This document shows, in pieces, positions 1 through 9,086 of a DNA stretch of 64,000 bases (positions within the stretch are counted from its first letter, which is position 1; each line of letters begins with the position of its first letter). The stretch lies in contig CBDCPM010000004.1 in NCBI GenBank assembly GCA_965220265.1, positions 1,054,001 to 1,118,000 on the forward strand. The letters run 5' to 3'. The notes beneath the pieces are model-generated. The model was not told where the DNA came from, ran no database searches, and saw nothing but the letters and a program-made list of their open reading frames with translations. Position numbers and translations under genes: made by a program. The stretch is from Bin87 sp965220265 (GTDB lineage: Bacteria > Chloroflexota > Dehalococcoidia > Lucifugimonadales > UBA3495).

Positions 1-112
1 GACAGAGTAGGAACATGGCAAGAACGCCCCCCGCTTGTTCCGGATGGCTACTATTTTCCGCCATTCTCATGGAAGAGACAGGTTGAACGACTTGCGGTCA
101 GGAGTGACCCCA

Positions 113-595
113 ATGGCGAATGGTGACAAGAAAAAGGTCTCACGATGGCCTTTCGTAGCGATGGTCGTAGTACCCCTGGCAATCATAGCGGTCGTTTTGG
201 TTGTGGTGAATGCTGGTGCAGAAACGCCAGACGCTGAAGTCCCCCCGTCGGCCGATTGTGAAACCATTGTCACGCACCCTGGGACTGAAAGTCTGTACAG
301 GGAACCTGCGAACCACAAGGGGTCATGCTTCCGTTGGAGCGGACGGGTAACGCAGCGCCTGTCGGACATGAATTTTGTAGTCCAAACCGGATTTTACGCA
401 CCGTACTCCGATGGCAGGATTGCGGTATACGGAACCGATGAATGTGTCCAACCCGGCACCTCGCAGCGTATTTTGGAGGGCGATTTCGTATCGTTCGTCG
501 GAGAGTTCATGTTCATCGGGGAGTACGAAATGGTCAGCGGTCCATCGCAGTCGTGGCCTTCCGTAGATTGTCGCGTGGTGCCCAATGAGCCATAA
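113..595 (+). CDS. Membrane-anchored or exported hypothetical protein
   Basis: A 160-residue protein of unknown function. After a Lys-rich start (KKK) it has one strongly hydrophobic segment (about residues 14-32), then a soluble acidic domain with four Cys (about 49, 72, 109 and 153) that could form two disulfides outside the cytoplasm. The pattern G-x-CFRWSGRV followed later by EGDFVSFVGEF resembles an OB-like beta barrel, which is inference. An in-frame start exists at 35, but AGGAG at 100-104 lies 8 bases before the ATG at 113, so I use 113. Its last codons overlap the start of the transposase. Confidence 0.6.
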   Translation: MANGDKKKVSRWPFVAMVVVPLAIIAVVLVVVNAGAETPDAEVPPSADCETIVTHPGTESLYREPANHKGSCFRWSGRVTQRLSDMNFVVQTGFYAPYSDGRIAVYGTDECVQPGTSQRILEGDFVSFVGEFMFIGEYEMVSGPSQSWPSVDCRVVPNEP

Positions 596-1388
596 CTGCG
601 GGACAACCTGTAAGCGCAAGCAGACGCCCCCGGTGCCGTGTTCCACTTGTCGCCTGGGCGGCGGAAACGCGAGCGGGAAGGGGCGGAAAGCCCACGCGAC
701 GCCGCAGATGGTCGGTGCGGCGGTCGATATGTACTTTGACGGCATTTCGTACCGCCGCACGGCAGAGAACGTCCACGAGTATTTCGGCAGGGAGACCGAC
801 GCGGCAACCGTTTACCGCTGGGTTCACGAGCTCACCCGCCGCGCCAACGACGTTGTGGGCGACTTCAAGGTCAACACCGGCCCGGAATGGGTGGCCGACG
901 AATTGCAGGTCAAGGTCGGTGGTGAGAAGTATTGGCTGTTCAACGTCATGGACTCCGATACCCGTTACATCCTCGCCGCCTATCTGTCGCCGGAACGCAC
1001 CACGCGGGCCGCGCAGACCGTCATGGCGATGGCCCGTGACCGTTCGGCCAATCCGCCGGAGCGCATCAAGACCGACGGGCTCACGTCCTACCAGGGCGGG
1101 GTCAGCAAGGCATTCCCCTTGCATCCGGTCAAGCACGTCGTCAGCCAGGGCATTCGCGCCCAGATCAACAACAACCTGTCGGAACGACTGCAAGGCACGT
1201 TTCGTGACCGGGACAAGACGCTGCGGTCGCTCAAAAAGCGTGACAGCGGACAAAACTATCTCGATGGGCTGGTGTTGAACTACAACTACTTCCGGCCGCA
1301 TGGCGGACTCAAAGGGAAAAGGCCGGCGGAAGCGGCCGGCGCCGAGATACCTTTTGCCAATTGGCAGGAAGTGGCAACGATAGAGTGA
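585..1388 (+). CDS. IS6-like DDE transposase
   Basis: A 267-residue transposase that would cut and join DNA for an insertion sequence. The DDE triad is visible as D105 (VADEL), D164 (KTDG) and E200 (LSER), a D-58-D-35-E spacing close to that of the IS6 family. A helix-turn-helix-like stretch lies near residues 55-80 and a possible CxxC zinc knuckle at C19-C22. The C terminus has the usual NYNYFRPHGGL motif. The start overlaps the end of the preceding gene by 11 bases. Downstream, bases 1391-1416 read on the minus strand as an IS6-like end (GGGTTCTGTTGCA), but I found no matching left end. The element may be incomplete or have short divergent ends. Confidence 0.85.
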   Translation: MSHNCGTTCKRKQTPPVPCSTCRLGGGNASGKGRKAHATPQMVGAAVDMYFDGISYRRTAENVHEYFGRETDAATVYRWVHELTRRANDVVGDFKVNTGPEWVADELQVKVGGEKYWLFNVMDSDTRYILAAYLSPERTTRAAQTVMAMARDRSANPPERIKTDGLTSYQGGVSKAFPLHPVKHVVSQGIRAQINNNLSERLQGTFRDRDKTLRSLKKRDSGQNYLDGLVLNYNYFRPHGGLKGKRPAEAAGAEIPFANWQEVATIE

Positions 1389-1403
1389 AAACTACCCTGC
1401 AAA

Positions 1404-1730
1404 ATGCAACAGAACCCGGCTGTGATGAGACGCCTCGGCCTCAAACTCCAAGCGTTGCGGAATAACCGCACGCCCGTGGGACCTGAAGGGTCTCTCAACT
1501 TGGTGTTCGGTTCCAACGCTCCACCCCTACATTTGCAGTTGGGCTGTCATCCAGAGGATGTAGCGGGATTCCAACAAGAGTTAGATGAAATGTACGGCCG
1601 TGTTGGAAATGCCACCTGGCAGAGAAATGCCGACGAGATTCGACGGCAACAAATAGTGGCAGCCTTGGAACGCAAAGTACAAGCTATCCAAGAACACAAC
1701 CAAAGTCTCACACGAGTTTGGGGCAATTAG
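1404..1730 (+). CDS. Hypothetical protein
   Basis: A 108-residue open frame with no recognised domain. The C-terminal half is rich in Gln, Glu, Arg and Asn and may be helical (RRQQIVAALERKVQAIQEHN). The start lies inside the presumed right end of the transposase element, so the frame could be an artefact or a gene cut by the element. No clear ribosome-binding site is seen. The strong terminator at 1871-1899 follows in the same orientation, which mildly supports transcription. Confidence 0.3.
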   Translation: MQQNPAVMRRLGLKLQALRNNRTPVGPEGSLNLVFGSNAPPLHLQLGCHPEDVAGFQQELDEMYGRVGNATWQRNADEIRRQQIVAALERKVQAIQEHNQSLTRVWGN

Positions 1731-1870
1731 GCGTCGCTTCCGTCTGTCAACCACTGGGTCAGGACTCGGTCCACAGAGTCCTCTACGAAAAATGAATCCA
1801 GGAACGCCGCCCAAGCGTTGGTGGATTAGCAATAGCCCACAAATTGAATGTCAACGGGCCCTGGAGTTGA

Positions 1871-1899
1871 CCGCCCTTACGTAAGGGCGGGTTTCTTTT
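1871..1899 (+). terminator. Intrinsic terminator
   Basis: Perfect 10-bp palindrome CCGCCCTTAC/GTAAGGGCGG with no unpaired loop in the listed arms, followed by GTTTCTTTT. It closes the transposase-side transcription unit before the next promoter. Confidence 0.8.
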
Positions 1900-1944
1900 G
1901 CGCATTAGCAGAGTTTAGGAATCGCCTCGAGATTGCCGCAGGGA

Positions 1945-1973
1945 TTGACAGGACGCACGGTCACCCATAAACT
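1945..1973 (+). promoter_or_regulatory. Sigma70-type promoter for the secreted protein
   Basis: TTGACA at 1945-1950, 17-base spacer, TAAACT at 1968-1973 (four of six matches to TATAAT). It implies a leader of about 115 bases before the ATG at 2098. An AT-rich stretch follows at about 1980-2010. Confidence 0.5.
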
Positions 1974-2097
1974 TAACATCGTATATAAAGATAAAGATTA
2001 TCTCATATAACGATGAAACGCTGGATCGGGCCGCCTTCCTTCGCATCCAGCACCGGCGACCAACCGGAAATAAACCACACCAAAGGAGGATACACGG

Positions 2098-3963
2098 ATG
2101 CTTATCATAACGACACGGCGCGCCTTCAGGATACTGGGAGTTCAGAAGACACGGACCATAAACATTTCGCTGCTGGCGGCGCTTTTCGGAGCGTTGGGAC
2201 TCGCCATCCTGGTCGGATCTCTCTACCCGCACGATCGAGTGGCCATGGCGGCTCCCCACGCGGCGAGCAGCGAGCCCTGGCTGGAGATCAACTGCCTCGA
2301 GACGGAAGTTGAGGAAGGCGAAGACTTCCGTCTCGTGGTGAACAAGAAATTCGACTCGGATTCGCCCCATAAGACCATGCGGGTGTTCTGGTACACGGAC
2401 CCGATCACGGCCGACGAGACCGACTACGAGCGCCTCTACGCCGAGCGCCAGTCCAGCAACGGGTACCAGTCCAAGCACGGCCGGATGGGCCGCGACTTCC
2501 ATACCCTGGAAGACGACTATCCCGAAGCCGACGAGACCTTCACAGTCCGGTTCAACAACTCCGTCGACTACGGCCACGATGGCGAGTGCGAGATCACCAT
2601 CACCGACGACGACGGCGTGGGCATCTACAACCTCGAGATCACCTCGGTCCCACACGAACTCCCGGCATCCGATGGCCAGGAGCCCCAGATCGGGTACGCT
2701 GAGGGCGACGTCATCGAGATCACCGCGCACTTCACCGGCGACGTGACGACCGTCAATCCTCAGACGGGCGAGACGGCCAACTACGCCGGCATCTACCTGC
2801 AGGTGGGAGAAAACCGCCGGTTCGCGCCCTTCCTGCGCAACTACGGTTCCGACGCCCTGGTCTTCGGCTACACGGTGCAGGCCGACGACCGGGACGCCGA
2901 CGGCATCAGCGTGGAGGGCGGCGGACCCGGCACCGGTCTCGGCTACAACCCGGACCACCGCGACGGCGGCATCTGGATCGTCGAAACCGGCAGCAGCCGG
3001 ATCAACCGTCTCTTCCACGGCCTGGACGATGACGCGGATCACCGGGTGTTCCAGATCGAGGTCGACGAGCCGGTGATCACGCCGCCCGAGGAACCGGTCG
3101 TGGATCCGCCTGCCATCACGAACCCTGAGCCTCCGACGGACCTGAGGATGGAAAACTCCATATCGGAAGGCGACGGCTTCTTCAGCCTCGAGCACGGCGA
3201 GCTTACCAAGCAGGACGGCGGCCGGGACTGGTTCGGCTTCGACGCCACCGCCGGCGAGAACTACATCATCGAAGTGGAAAGCAGGATGCAGATCCTGGAA
3301 GGTGGGGGCACTCCCTACGTCGAGGACAAGTTGGTCGATCCCAGCATCCTGGAGATCGTGAATGAACAGGGCGAGCAGGTGCTGGGCGAGCAGGACGGGG
3401 GCGGGTTCATCTGGATGTGGGCGCGGGGCTTCTTCACGCCAGCCGAGGACGGAACCTACTACATCGCAGTGGGGTCCGGCGCACAGGACCGCGGCGGCTT
3501 CGGGCACTACACCATCTCGGTGCGGCAGGACGACCACGCGGACGACTATCGCCCCCACCCCGACGTGAAACTCCTCACTGGACAGTCCATCACCGCCCGG
3601 ATCAACTCCGACGTTGGCCCCGACGACACCGATCCAAACGCCTGGGCCTGGGTGGAAACCGGTGATGACGCCGCAGTGCCGAGGTGGGGTATCGAGTCAG
3701 CGGATGACAAGGACGTGTTTCGGTTCGAGATCACCAAGGCCGGCCGGTACGTAATCGCCATGGCCGACGGCCCGCCCGGTGTGGGGATCTGGGCGATCTG
3801 GTACGCGGATGGAACGGGAAACCATGTTTCCCAAGATGCTCCCGTGGACCGGGTGTTCGACGACTTCGAGCCGGGCATCCACTATTTCGCGGTTGGCACA
3901 CCCTACCAGAGCACGGGCAATACCGGCGAATACACGGTCTTCCTGGCCGGCATTGCCGAGTAA
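2098..3963 (+). CDS. Large secreted protein with PPC-like beta domains
   Basis: A 621-residue exported protein. A basic N terminus and hydrophobic segment (about residues 23-42) form an uncleaved anchor or long signal peptide. Residues 60-180 resemble a Calx-beta-like fold (VEEGEDFRLVV ... ITDDDG). A Pro-rich linker near residues 325-345 (TPPEEPVVDPPAIT) leads to two repeats typical of bacterial pre-peptidase C-terminal domains: DWFGFDATAGENYIIEVE ... GTYYIAVGS and DKDVFRFEITKAGRYVIAM ... HYFAVGT. These are known as adhesion or matrix modules, so an envelope-associated role is likely; no catalytic domain is visible. AAAGGAGGA at 2082-2090, 7 bases before the ATG, fixes the start. Confidence 0.75.
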   Translation: MLIITTRRAFRILGVQKTRTINISLLAALFGALGLAILVGSLYPHDRVAMAAPHAASSEPWLEINCLETEVEEGEDFRLVVNKKFDSDSPHKTMRVFWYTDPITADETDYERLYAERQSSNGYQSKHGRMGRDFHTLEDDYPEADETFTVRFNNSVDYGHDGECEITITDDDGVGIYNLEITSVPHELPASDGQEPQIGYAEGDVIEITAHFTGDVTTVNPQTGETANYAGIYLQVGENRRFAPFLRNYGSDALVFGYTVQADDRDADGISVEGGGPGTGLGYNPDHRDGGIWIVETGSSRINRLFHGLDDDADHRVFQIEVDEPVITPPEEPVVDPPAITNPEPPTDLRMENSISEGDGFFSLEHGELTKQDGGRDWFGFDATAGENYIIEVESRMQILEGGGTPYVEDKLVDPSILEIVNEQGEQVLGEQDGGGFIWMWARGFFTPAEDGTYYIAVGSGAQDRGGFGHYTISVRQDDHADDYRPHPDVKLLTGQSITARINSDVGPDDTDPNAWAWVETGDDAAVPRWGIESADDKDVFRFEITKAGRYVIAMADGPPGVGIWAIWYADGTGNHVSQDAPVDRVFDDFEPGIHYFAVGTPYQSTGNTGEYTVFLAGIAE

Positions 3964-4000
3964 CAGGAACAGGTAGCACAGGCCGACGCCAGGCCAACGC

Positions 4001-4035
4001 GGGAGCCCTCTCCACAGGGGGGGCTCCCAAATTTT
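4001..4035 (+). terminator. Intrinsic terminator
   Basis: GGGAGCCC (4001-4008) pairs with GGGCTCCC (4021-4028) over a 12-base loop, then AAATTTT. It lies between the convergent secreted-protein and HAD genes and could serve both. Confidence 0.65.
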
Positions 4036-4049
4036 GGGCGCCGGCCACC

Positions 4050-4730
4050 CTACAGGATATCCGGCAGTTCCCGCAGGTCGCTGATCTCATGGTCCGGCGT
4101 GATGCCCGTCTCGTTCGCCGCGCCGTCCCGGTTCAGCCACACGCTGCGGATGCCGATTCCGTTGGCGCCCCGGACATCACTCGGCAGGGAATCGCCGACG
4201 TGGACCACCTGCGATGCGTCGCAGCCGCACTGGTCCAGAGCCAGCTCGAAGATCCGCCGGTCCGGCTTGGCGATGCCGCACTCCACGGCCAGCAGCACGA
4301 AGCTGAAAACGTCGCCGAGGCCGACCCGCTCCGGATAGGTGTTGCCGTTGGACACCAGTCCCAGCAGGTAGCGGTCCTTGAGGTCATTCAGCACGTCGGT
4401 CGCCCCGGGAAAGGGCTGGGTTGCCGCGAACCGGGCCTCGGTGTAGACCTCGTAAAGCCGCTGGGCGCCGTCATCGCTGGGGTGGCCGACCTCCGCCAGC
4501 GTCCGCGCCAGGGCCTCGTGGCGGATCACTTCCACCGAGGTCGTACCCTCGCCAAGATCATCGGCGACAGCCTCCCGGATCTGCACCATCCGCTGGACGG
4601 TGAGGGTCTCGGCCGCCGCATTGCCCACCATCCGCCGCAGCTCAACCAGCGTCACCTCCAGCGCCTGCAACATGGCGGAGCGGAAGTCCCATAGCGTGTC
4701 ATCCCCGCCAAAGAAGATTGCTTTGATCAT
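4050..4730 (-). CDS. HAD-superfamily hydrolase with altered motif I
   Basis: A 226-residue protein of the haloacid dehalogenase/phosphatase fold, normally cleaving phosphate esters through an aspartyl intermediate. Motif II (GLVSNGN), motif III Lys (GIAKPDRRIF) and motif IV (HVGDSLPSDVRGA) are intact. Motif I reads FFGGDDTLWD where relatives have FFDLDDTLWD: the nucleophile Asp is Gly (codon GGC, one base from GAC), while the second Asp is kept. The protein may be catalytically dead, bind ligand only, or carry a recent mutation or sequencing error. I use the ATG at 4730; a TTG four codons upstream is possible. Confidence 0.8.
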   Translation of the reverse strand: MIKAIFFGGDDTLWDFRSAMLQALEVTLVELRRMVGNAAAETLTVQRMVQIREAVADDLGEGTTSVEVIRHEALARTLAEVGHPSDDGAQRLYEVYTEARFAATQPFPGATDVLNDLKDRYLLGLVSNGNTYPERVGLGDVFSFVLLAVECGIAKPDRRIFELALDQCGCDASQVVHVGDSLPSDVRGANGIGIRSVWLNRDGAANETGITPDHEISDLRELPDIL

Positions 4731-4773
4731 GTCCAATTGCAAGCTATCGCGACCATAGCCGTTGCGTCGTCCG

Positions 4774-5601
4774 TTATTGGGTCACTGCCGGTCCCGTCCC
4801 CGATTCAACCTCCCGGATTTCGACCTCAGTATCCGATAAAGAACTGACGACACGAAACACATACTCGGCAATGAACATAGTGTTGAGGCTGGTTTGGTGG
4901 GTTGCATATTCCACGTAACCATGGAGAGCAGCGTGGCGGTTCGGAACCGGATCGTCCTGAACACGTTGAAGGTTGTCATCTGATACGGAAGTGAACAACC
5001 CGAATACTCCAGCGTCAAAATGGCCGCCCGCTTGCTGTCGCATGGTTTTCATCAAATGATTGAAGGAATTCAGGTCTAACCAACCCCCTAGCAAGAAATC
5101 GTTTAACGTCGTACCTTGGAGCAAGCGCTCGAGCATCTCACTGTACTTTTCCCGACCCCTCCTGTGCCCAAAAGTTTGGACCCGTAAAACCCGCTCGATT
5201 TCCGGAAACAATACTCGACAAACGCATCTGTACAGTCCAAATTCATGAGCGTCCAGCGCTTCGCGAAACGTGGCCTCGGCTTCGCCGTCCATGTTCATTT
5301 CGTGAAGCTTGACTTCTATGGACGAGCGTACGTCTTGCCAATGCTGGGCATAATACTCGTCTAGCATGGTCCGAACCTTTTCGGTCTCGCCGCAGTAGCC
5401 TACGATTCTCTCCACTGGGGTCGTGTGATGGTACACCCAGCCAGCTGCTACCAGCGTCTCGCGCAGCTGCTCGTTGATCACCATGTTCGCCACTCCTCGC
5501 AAAACGGGTCCAATATGCGGAGCAGCGGCGACGATCATTCGCTCCAGTTCGGAATTCACTCCTGCTAGGAATCGACTCAAATCTGAAACCCAGTTGGACA
5601 T
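4774..5601 (-). CDS. Hypothetical protein with an RX4H (HEPN-like) motif
   Basis: A 275-residue, mostly helical protein of unknown function. Near the C terminus is PNRHAALHGYVEYAT; RHAALH fits the R-X4-H signature of HEPN-type ribonucleases, and proteins with this NRHxxxHG pattern are common in defence loci. This assignment is inference from one motif. GGAGGG lies 10 bases before the ATG. The gene is more AT-rich than its neighbours and stands alone between the HAD gene and an unassigned 500-base gap, which suggests acquired DNA. Confidence 0.65.
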   Translation of the reverse strand: MSNWVSDLSRFLAGVNSELERMIVAAAPHIGPVLRGVANMVINEQLRETLVAAGWVYHHTTPVERIVGYCGETEKVRTMLDEYYAQHWQDVRSSIEVKLHEMNMDGEAEATFREALDAHEFGLYRCVCRVLFPEIERVLRVQTFGHRRGREKYSEMLERLLQGTTLNDFLLGGWLDLNSFNHLMKTMRQQAGGHFDAGVFGLFTSVSDDNLQRVQDDPVPNRHAALHGYVEYATHQTSLNTMFIAEYVFRVVSSLSDTEVEIREVESGTGPAVTQ

Positions 5602-6104
5602 TGTGCCAGTTCCCTCCTGTCTGTTGGGGAGTGTTCGGGACCTCTACTGGGAAGGGTTCCTCTCTCTCCGTGTACGCTAGAGCAGCGATCTGTTCTAGGC
5701 GTTGCGACGACGGCTGGCACCTTTCCGCGTGGTTGGGTTATAAGTTAAACCCTGCGTGGCTCCCGCTTCAACCAGCGCATGTCATCATTTTGCGGGGATA
5801 CACCGCTCCCGCTAAAGGTGTCGATGGTAAGGTGCCATCTGCAACGCACCAACTCCCATTCTGAAACGGCCTGAAAATACGAGCAACCCAAGAAAACCCG
5901 TCAGCGTCGATCCGCCGGCAGACCCATTGTCCCAAAAACACTTGACGGTACTCCAAGCGGCCGACGACCTCCGCCGGCGCATAGCGCAGCGAGTTGGCGG
6001 CAACCTCGACTGCTCCTCCCGGTACGTCCGAGAGGACCGGGAACGCTAAACCAAAAACGCCGCCCCAACCGGGCGGCATCCATCAGCACGGGAAGTAGCC
6101 GCTC
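5602..6104. other. Intergenic region, no supported gene
   Basis: About 500 bases with only short overlapping frames lacking ribosome-binding sites. A minus-strand frame near 5768-6079 has protein-like composition but no recognisable domain; it may be a remnant. I see no terminator or tRNA. Confidence 0.5.
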
Positions 6105-7283
6105 CTACCCGTGCGCTTCGCTCAACTCCGCCAGGTAGGCCGGCCCGTCGAAGAAGGCGCGGCCGTCGACGAACGGCAGGAGCTTATGGCCGTCCCTAAG
6201 CACGACGCAGACGCGGGAACCCTGGTCCACATGTTCCACGTGGGACTTCATCACCTGGACCTCTTGTCCCGAAGGCAGCGCCACGGAGTACATGTTGAAG
6301 GCGCCCATGAAATCCCGGCGGGTTACGGTGCAGTCGCCCGACGGATCCGGAACGATGTCCATGCAGTCCGGGCGCACCATGACCTGCAGGACCCGGTGCT
6401 CTGGCCAGGGTGAGGGCCAGAAAGACGGCCAGAGAGTGCGGCCGACCTCGCAGGCAAGGTGGTCGCCATCCTGCCAGGCGGGCAGGAAGTCGGCCGTGCC
6501 GAAGAACTCCGCGGTGAAGCGATTGTCCGGGTTATGGAATATCGACTCCGGTGAACCGAGTTGCTCGATCCGGCCCTGGTTCATGACCACCACCCGGTCA
6601 CCCAGCTGCATGGCCTCTTCCTGGTCGTGGGTGACGCAAACCACCGTGGCGCCCCGTTCACGGAGGATCGCCCGCACCTCCATGCGTAGCTGCTCGCGCA
6701 GGCCCTTGTCCAGGCTGGAGAACGGTTCGTCCATAAGGATCAGGTCGGGCGCGGGGGCCAGGGCCCGGGCCAGCGCGACGCGTTGCTGCTGTCCGCCGGA
6801 CAGTTGGTGCGGATACCGGTCGCCATAGCCTTCCAGATCAACCATGCGCAGCGCGGAGGCAACCTGGTCCTGGCGGTGTCTCGTGCGGCCCAGACCGAAG
6901 GCGATGTTCTGGGCCGCTGTGAGATGCGGGAACAGGGCGCCCTCCTGGAACACCATGCCAACGCGCCGCTTTTCCGGGCTTTCGTTGACGCCTGGGCCAT
7001 AGACCGTCCGGTCGCCTATCTGGATAGTGCCGGCGTCCGGGGCGTCAAACCCGGCGATCAGGCGTAGCGTTGTGGTCTTGCCACACCCGCTGGGCCCCAG
7101 CAGGCACAGGATCTCGCCGCGCTCCACATCAAGATCTACGTCGGCGACGGCTTGCGTCTCCCGAAAGGATTTGTATAACCCTGTCAACCGCAGCGCCTTG
7201 TCCCCGGTTACCGGGCGGCTGACTGCTGCCTGCCTTGTGTTGTTAGATGGTGCAACGGCCATTTTCAGTCCGCATACGGGCAT
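6105..7283 (-). CDS. ABC transporter ATP-binding protein, Fe3+/polyamine type
   Basis: A 392-residue ATPase that would energise import across the inner membrane. Walker A GPSGCGKT (63-70), Q-loop (VFQEG), signature LSGGQQQR (161-168), Walker B LILMDEP (181-187) and H-loop CVTHD are all present. The C-terminal 130 residues form a TOBE-type regulatory domain, as in FbpC, PotA and CysA. It is divergent from the iron-type binding protein at 7741, which points to ferric iron import (FbpC-like). No permease gene lies in the window, so the inner-membrane channel must be elsewhere. The start could also be the ATG at 7262. Confidence 0.9.
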   Translation of the reverse strand: MPVCGLKMAVAPSNNTRQAAVSRPVTGDKALRLTGLYKSFRETQAVADVDLDVERGEILCLLGPSGCGKTTTLRLIAGFDAPDAGTIQIGDRTVYGPGVNESPEKRRVGMVFQEGALFPHLTAAQNIAFGLGRTRHRQDQVASALRMVDLEGYGDRYPHQLSGGQQQRVALARALAPAPDLILMDEPFSSLDKGLREQLRMEVRAILRERGATVVCVTHDQEEAMQLGDRVVVMNQGRIEQLGSPESIFHNPDNRFTAEFFGTADFLPAWQDGDHLACEVGRTLWPSFWPSPWPEHRVLQVMVRPDCMDIVPDPSGDCTVTRRDFMGAFNMYSVALPSGQEVQVMKSHVEHVDQGSRVCVVLRDGHKLLPFVDGRAFFDGPAYLAELSEAHG

Positions 7284-7587
7284 CGTGTGAATACCGATTG
7301 ATATTGGCCGTCAGTCTATCTAATGCCAATACGCCTGTCAACACTTTCACAACCCGACATCCGCCAGCAATTATGCCGTCAGGCGGCCCCCGTGGCCGGG
7401 CACGCATCCTGCCCAGACGGCCACATCATGGCGTGGTAGGCGGGTCAGTTGCCGCTACGCTCATGGCGCAACCGTGCGTTGCGCGGCAGGAGAACGGTGC
7501 GATCCGGCGGTGGACGCCGTTAAATCACAGGAATCGTGTCCCGAACTCCCCAATCGACGCGGCATCATTTTGGCGATAAAGGGGTAC

Positions 7588-7616
7588 TTGACATTAATAT
7601 AAGTCTCCACTAATAT
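7588..7616 (+). promoter_or_regulatory. Near-consensus sigma70 promoter
   Basis: TTGACA at 7588-7593, exactly 17 bases, TAATAT at 7611-7616. The spacer holds a second TAATAT (7595-7600), giving direct AT-rich repeats that could bind an iron-responsive regulator. It reads toward the binding-protein gene at 7741, with a leader of about 115 bases. Confidence 0.75.
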
Positions 7617-7740
7617 TTACTGCCAGTGGCACCAGATCATCCGATAGCGTTGCGCCGCAATGCCGTTTGTGGCATGCCGCATCGAATAGTAGTGACCACC
7701 GGATCAACCAGTTAGCCACATCGCTGCGGAGGTACGCACC

Positions 7741-8922
7741 ATGCAAAAACGGTCAACCCGAGCCCGGCGCATGTTGCCCTGGCTTACGATCATCGCCGCG
7801 CTGACCCTGATCCCGCTCCTGGCGGCCTGCGGCGGGTCGCCCGCCGCCCAACCGCCGCCGGCTCAGCCAACTCTGATTGAAGTCACGCGGATCGTCGAGC
7901 AACCCGGTCCCGAAGTTACCCGGGAGATTGAAGTAACGCGTGAAGTGTCCGTTGAAGTAACCCGCGTGGTGCGGGAGAATTCCGGCGCCGACGACCCGGG
8001 GGAACTTATCATCTACTCCGGCCGCAGCGAGTCGTTGGTAGATCCGATCATCCAGCAGTTCAAGGGCGCCACCGGCATCGACGTCAAGGTCAAGTACGCC
8101 GGAACCAGCTCGTTGGCCGCCACCCTGCTGGAAGAGGGCGAAAACTCGCCCGCCGACGTGTTCTACGCCCAGGATCCCGGCGGTCTCGCCGCCGTGTCCG
8201 ACATGATGGTCGCGCTACCGGATGACATTATTGCAATGACCCCCGAGTGGGCGCGTTCCGTCGACGGCAGCTGGGTGGGGATGACCGGGCGCGCTCGGGT
8301 AGTCGTGTACGGCACCGACGCGCTCACCGAGGACGACCTGCCCGACGACCTGTGGGGATTCACCGAGCCGCGCTGGAAGGGGCGGGTCGGCTGGGCTCCC
8401 ACCAACGGCTCCTTCCAGGCCATGGTGACCGCGCTGCGGGTGGGCTGGGGCGAAGAACGCGCCGAGCAATGGCTGCGCGCCATGCTGGACAACGACGTCC
8501 AAGACTACCCCAAGAATACGCCGCAGGTGGCGGCAGCCGCGGCCGGCGAAATCGACGTCGGCCTGGTCAACCACTACTACCTCTACCGCTTCCTGGCCGA
8601 AGAGGGCGAGGACTTCCCGGCCCGCAACGCCCATCTGCGCGCCGCCGGTCCGGGGGCCATCGTGCTGGTGTCCGGCGTCGGCATACTGAAATCCGCCGAC
8701 AACCCGGAAAACGCGGAGGCCTTCGCCCGTTTCCTGCTGAGCAAGGTGGCCCAGCAGTACTTTGCCGGTTCAACCTTCGAGTACCCGATGGTCGAAGAGG
8801 TCCGTCCTTCGGTCCTTCTGACGCCGCTGGAAGAAATCGACCAGCCCGACATCACCCTGGCCGACCTCGCGGACCTGGCCGGCACCCAGGCCCTGTTGCA
8901 AAAAGTCGGGGCGCTGCCTTAG
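7741..8922 (+). CDS. Iron-type ABC transporter substrate-binding lipoprotein
   Basis: A 393-residue lipoprotein. The signal peptide ends in lipobox LLAAC with Cys30 as the lipidated residue. Residues 45-80 form a linker with four V-T-R units (EVTRIVE, EVTREIE, EVTREVS, EVTRVVR), a type common in Chloroflexota binding proteins. The mature domain starts ELIIYSGRSESLV, as in FbpA/FutA proteins, and carries the adjacent tyrosines (NHYYLYRF, near residue 276) that bind Fe3+ in that family. The role is extracytoplasmic iron capture for the divergent ATPase. CGGAGG lies about 8 bases before the ATG. Confidence 0.88.
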   Translation: MQKRSTRARRMLPWLTIIAALTLIPLLAACGGSPAAQPPPAQPTLIEVTRIVEQPGPEVTREIEVTREVSVEVTRVVRENSGADDPGELIIYSGRSESLVDPIIQQFKGATGIDVKVKYAGTSSLAATLLEEGENSPADVFYAQDPGGLAAVSDMMVALPDDIIAMTPEWARSVDGSWVGMTGRARVVVYGTDALTEDDLPDDLWGFTEPRWKGRVGWAPTNGSFQAMVTALRVGWGEERAEQWLRAMLDNDVQDYPKNTPQVAAAAAGEIDVGLVNHYYLYRFLAEEGEDFPARNAHLRAAGPGAIVLVSGVGILKSADNPENAEAFARFLLSKVAQQYFAGSTFEYPMVEEVRPSVLLTPLEEIDQPDITLADLADLAGTQALLQKVGALP

Positions 8923-9029
8923 CGGCGGTAGCACCCCGATCCCTGCCCTCTCCCGGGCGACTGGCCCGGTCGGATCCCTCCTCCCGACCGGGTCAGTTCA
9001 GCATTCACCACCAAGATGGAGCAAAGAGT

Positions 9030-9053
9030 GGGGCGTCGGATGACCGACGCCCC
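9030..9053. terminator. Hairpin between convergent genes
   Basis: Perfect 10-bp stem GGGGCGTCGG/CCGACGCCCC with ATGA loop. It lies between the convergent iron-binding and peptide-binding genes. No long T-tract on either side, so it may be a weak bidirectional terminator. Confidence 0.6.
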
Positions 9054-9086
9054 GGTGTGTTCCAGGCTTGACTAATTCTTGCTGGA

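Noticed and set aside
585..1416. Complete insertion sequence
   Set aside because: A plausible right end exists at 1391-1416 but no matching left end or target duplication was found, so only the transposase gene is annotated.
1915..3558. 547-codon minus-strand frame opposite the secreted protein
   Set aside because: Antisense shadow. The plus-strand gene has a signal segment, recognisable domains and a strong ribosome-binding site.
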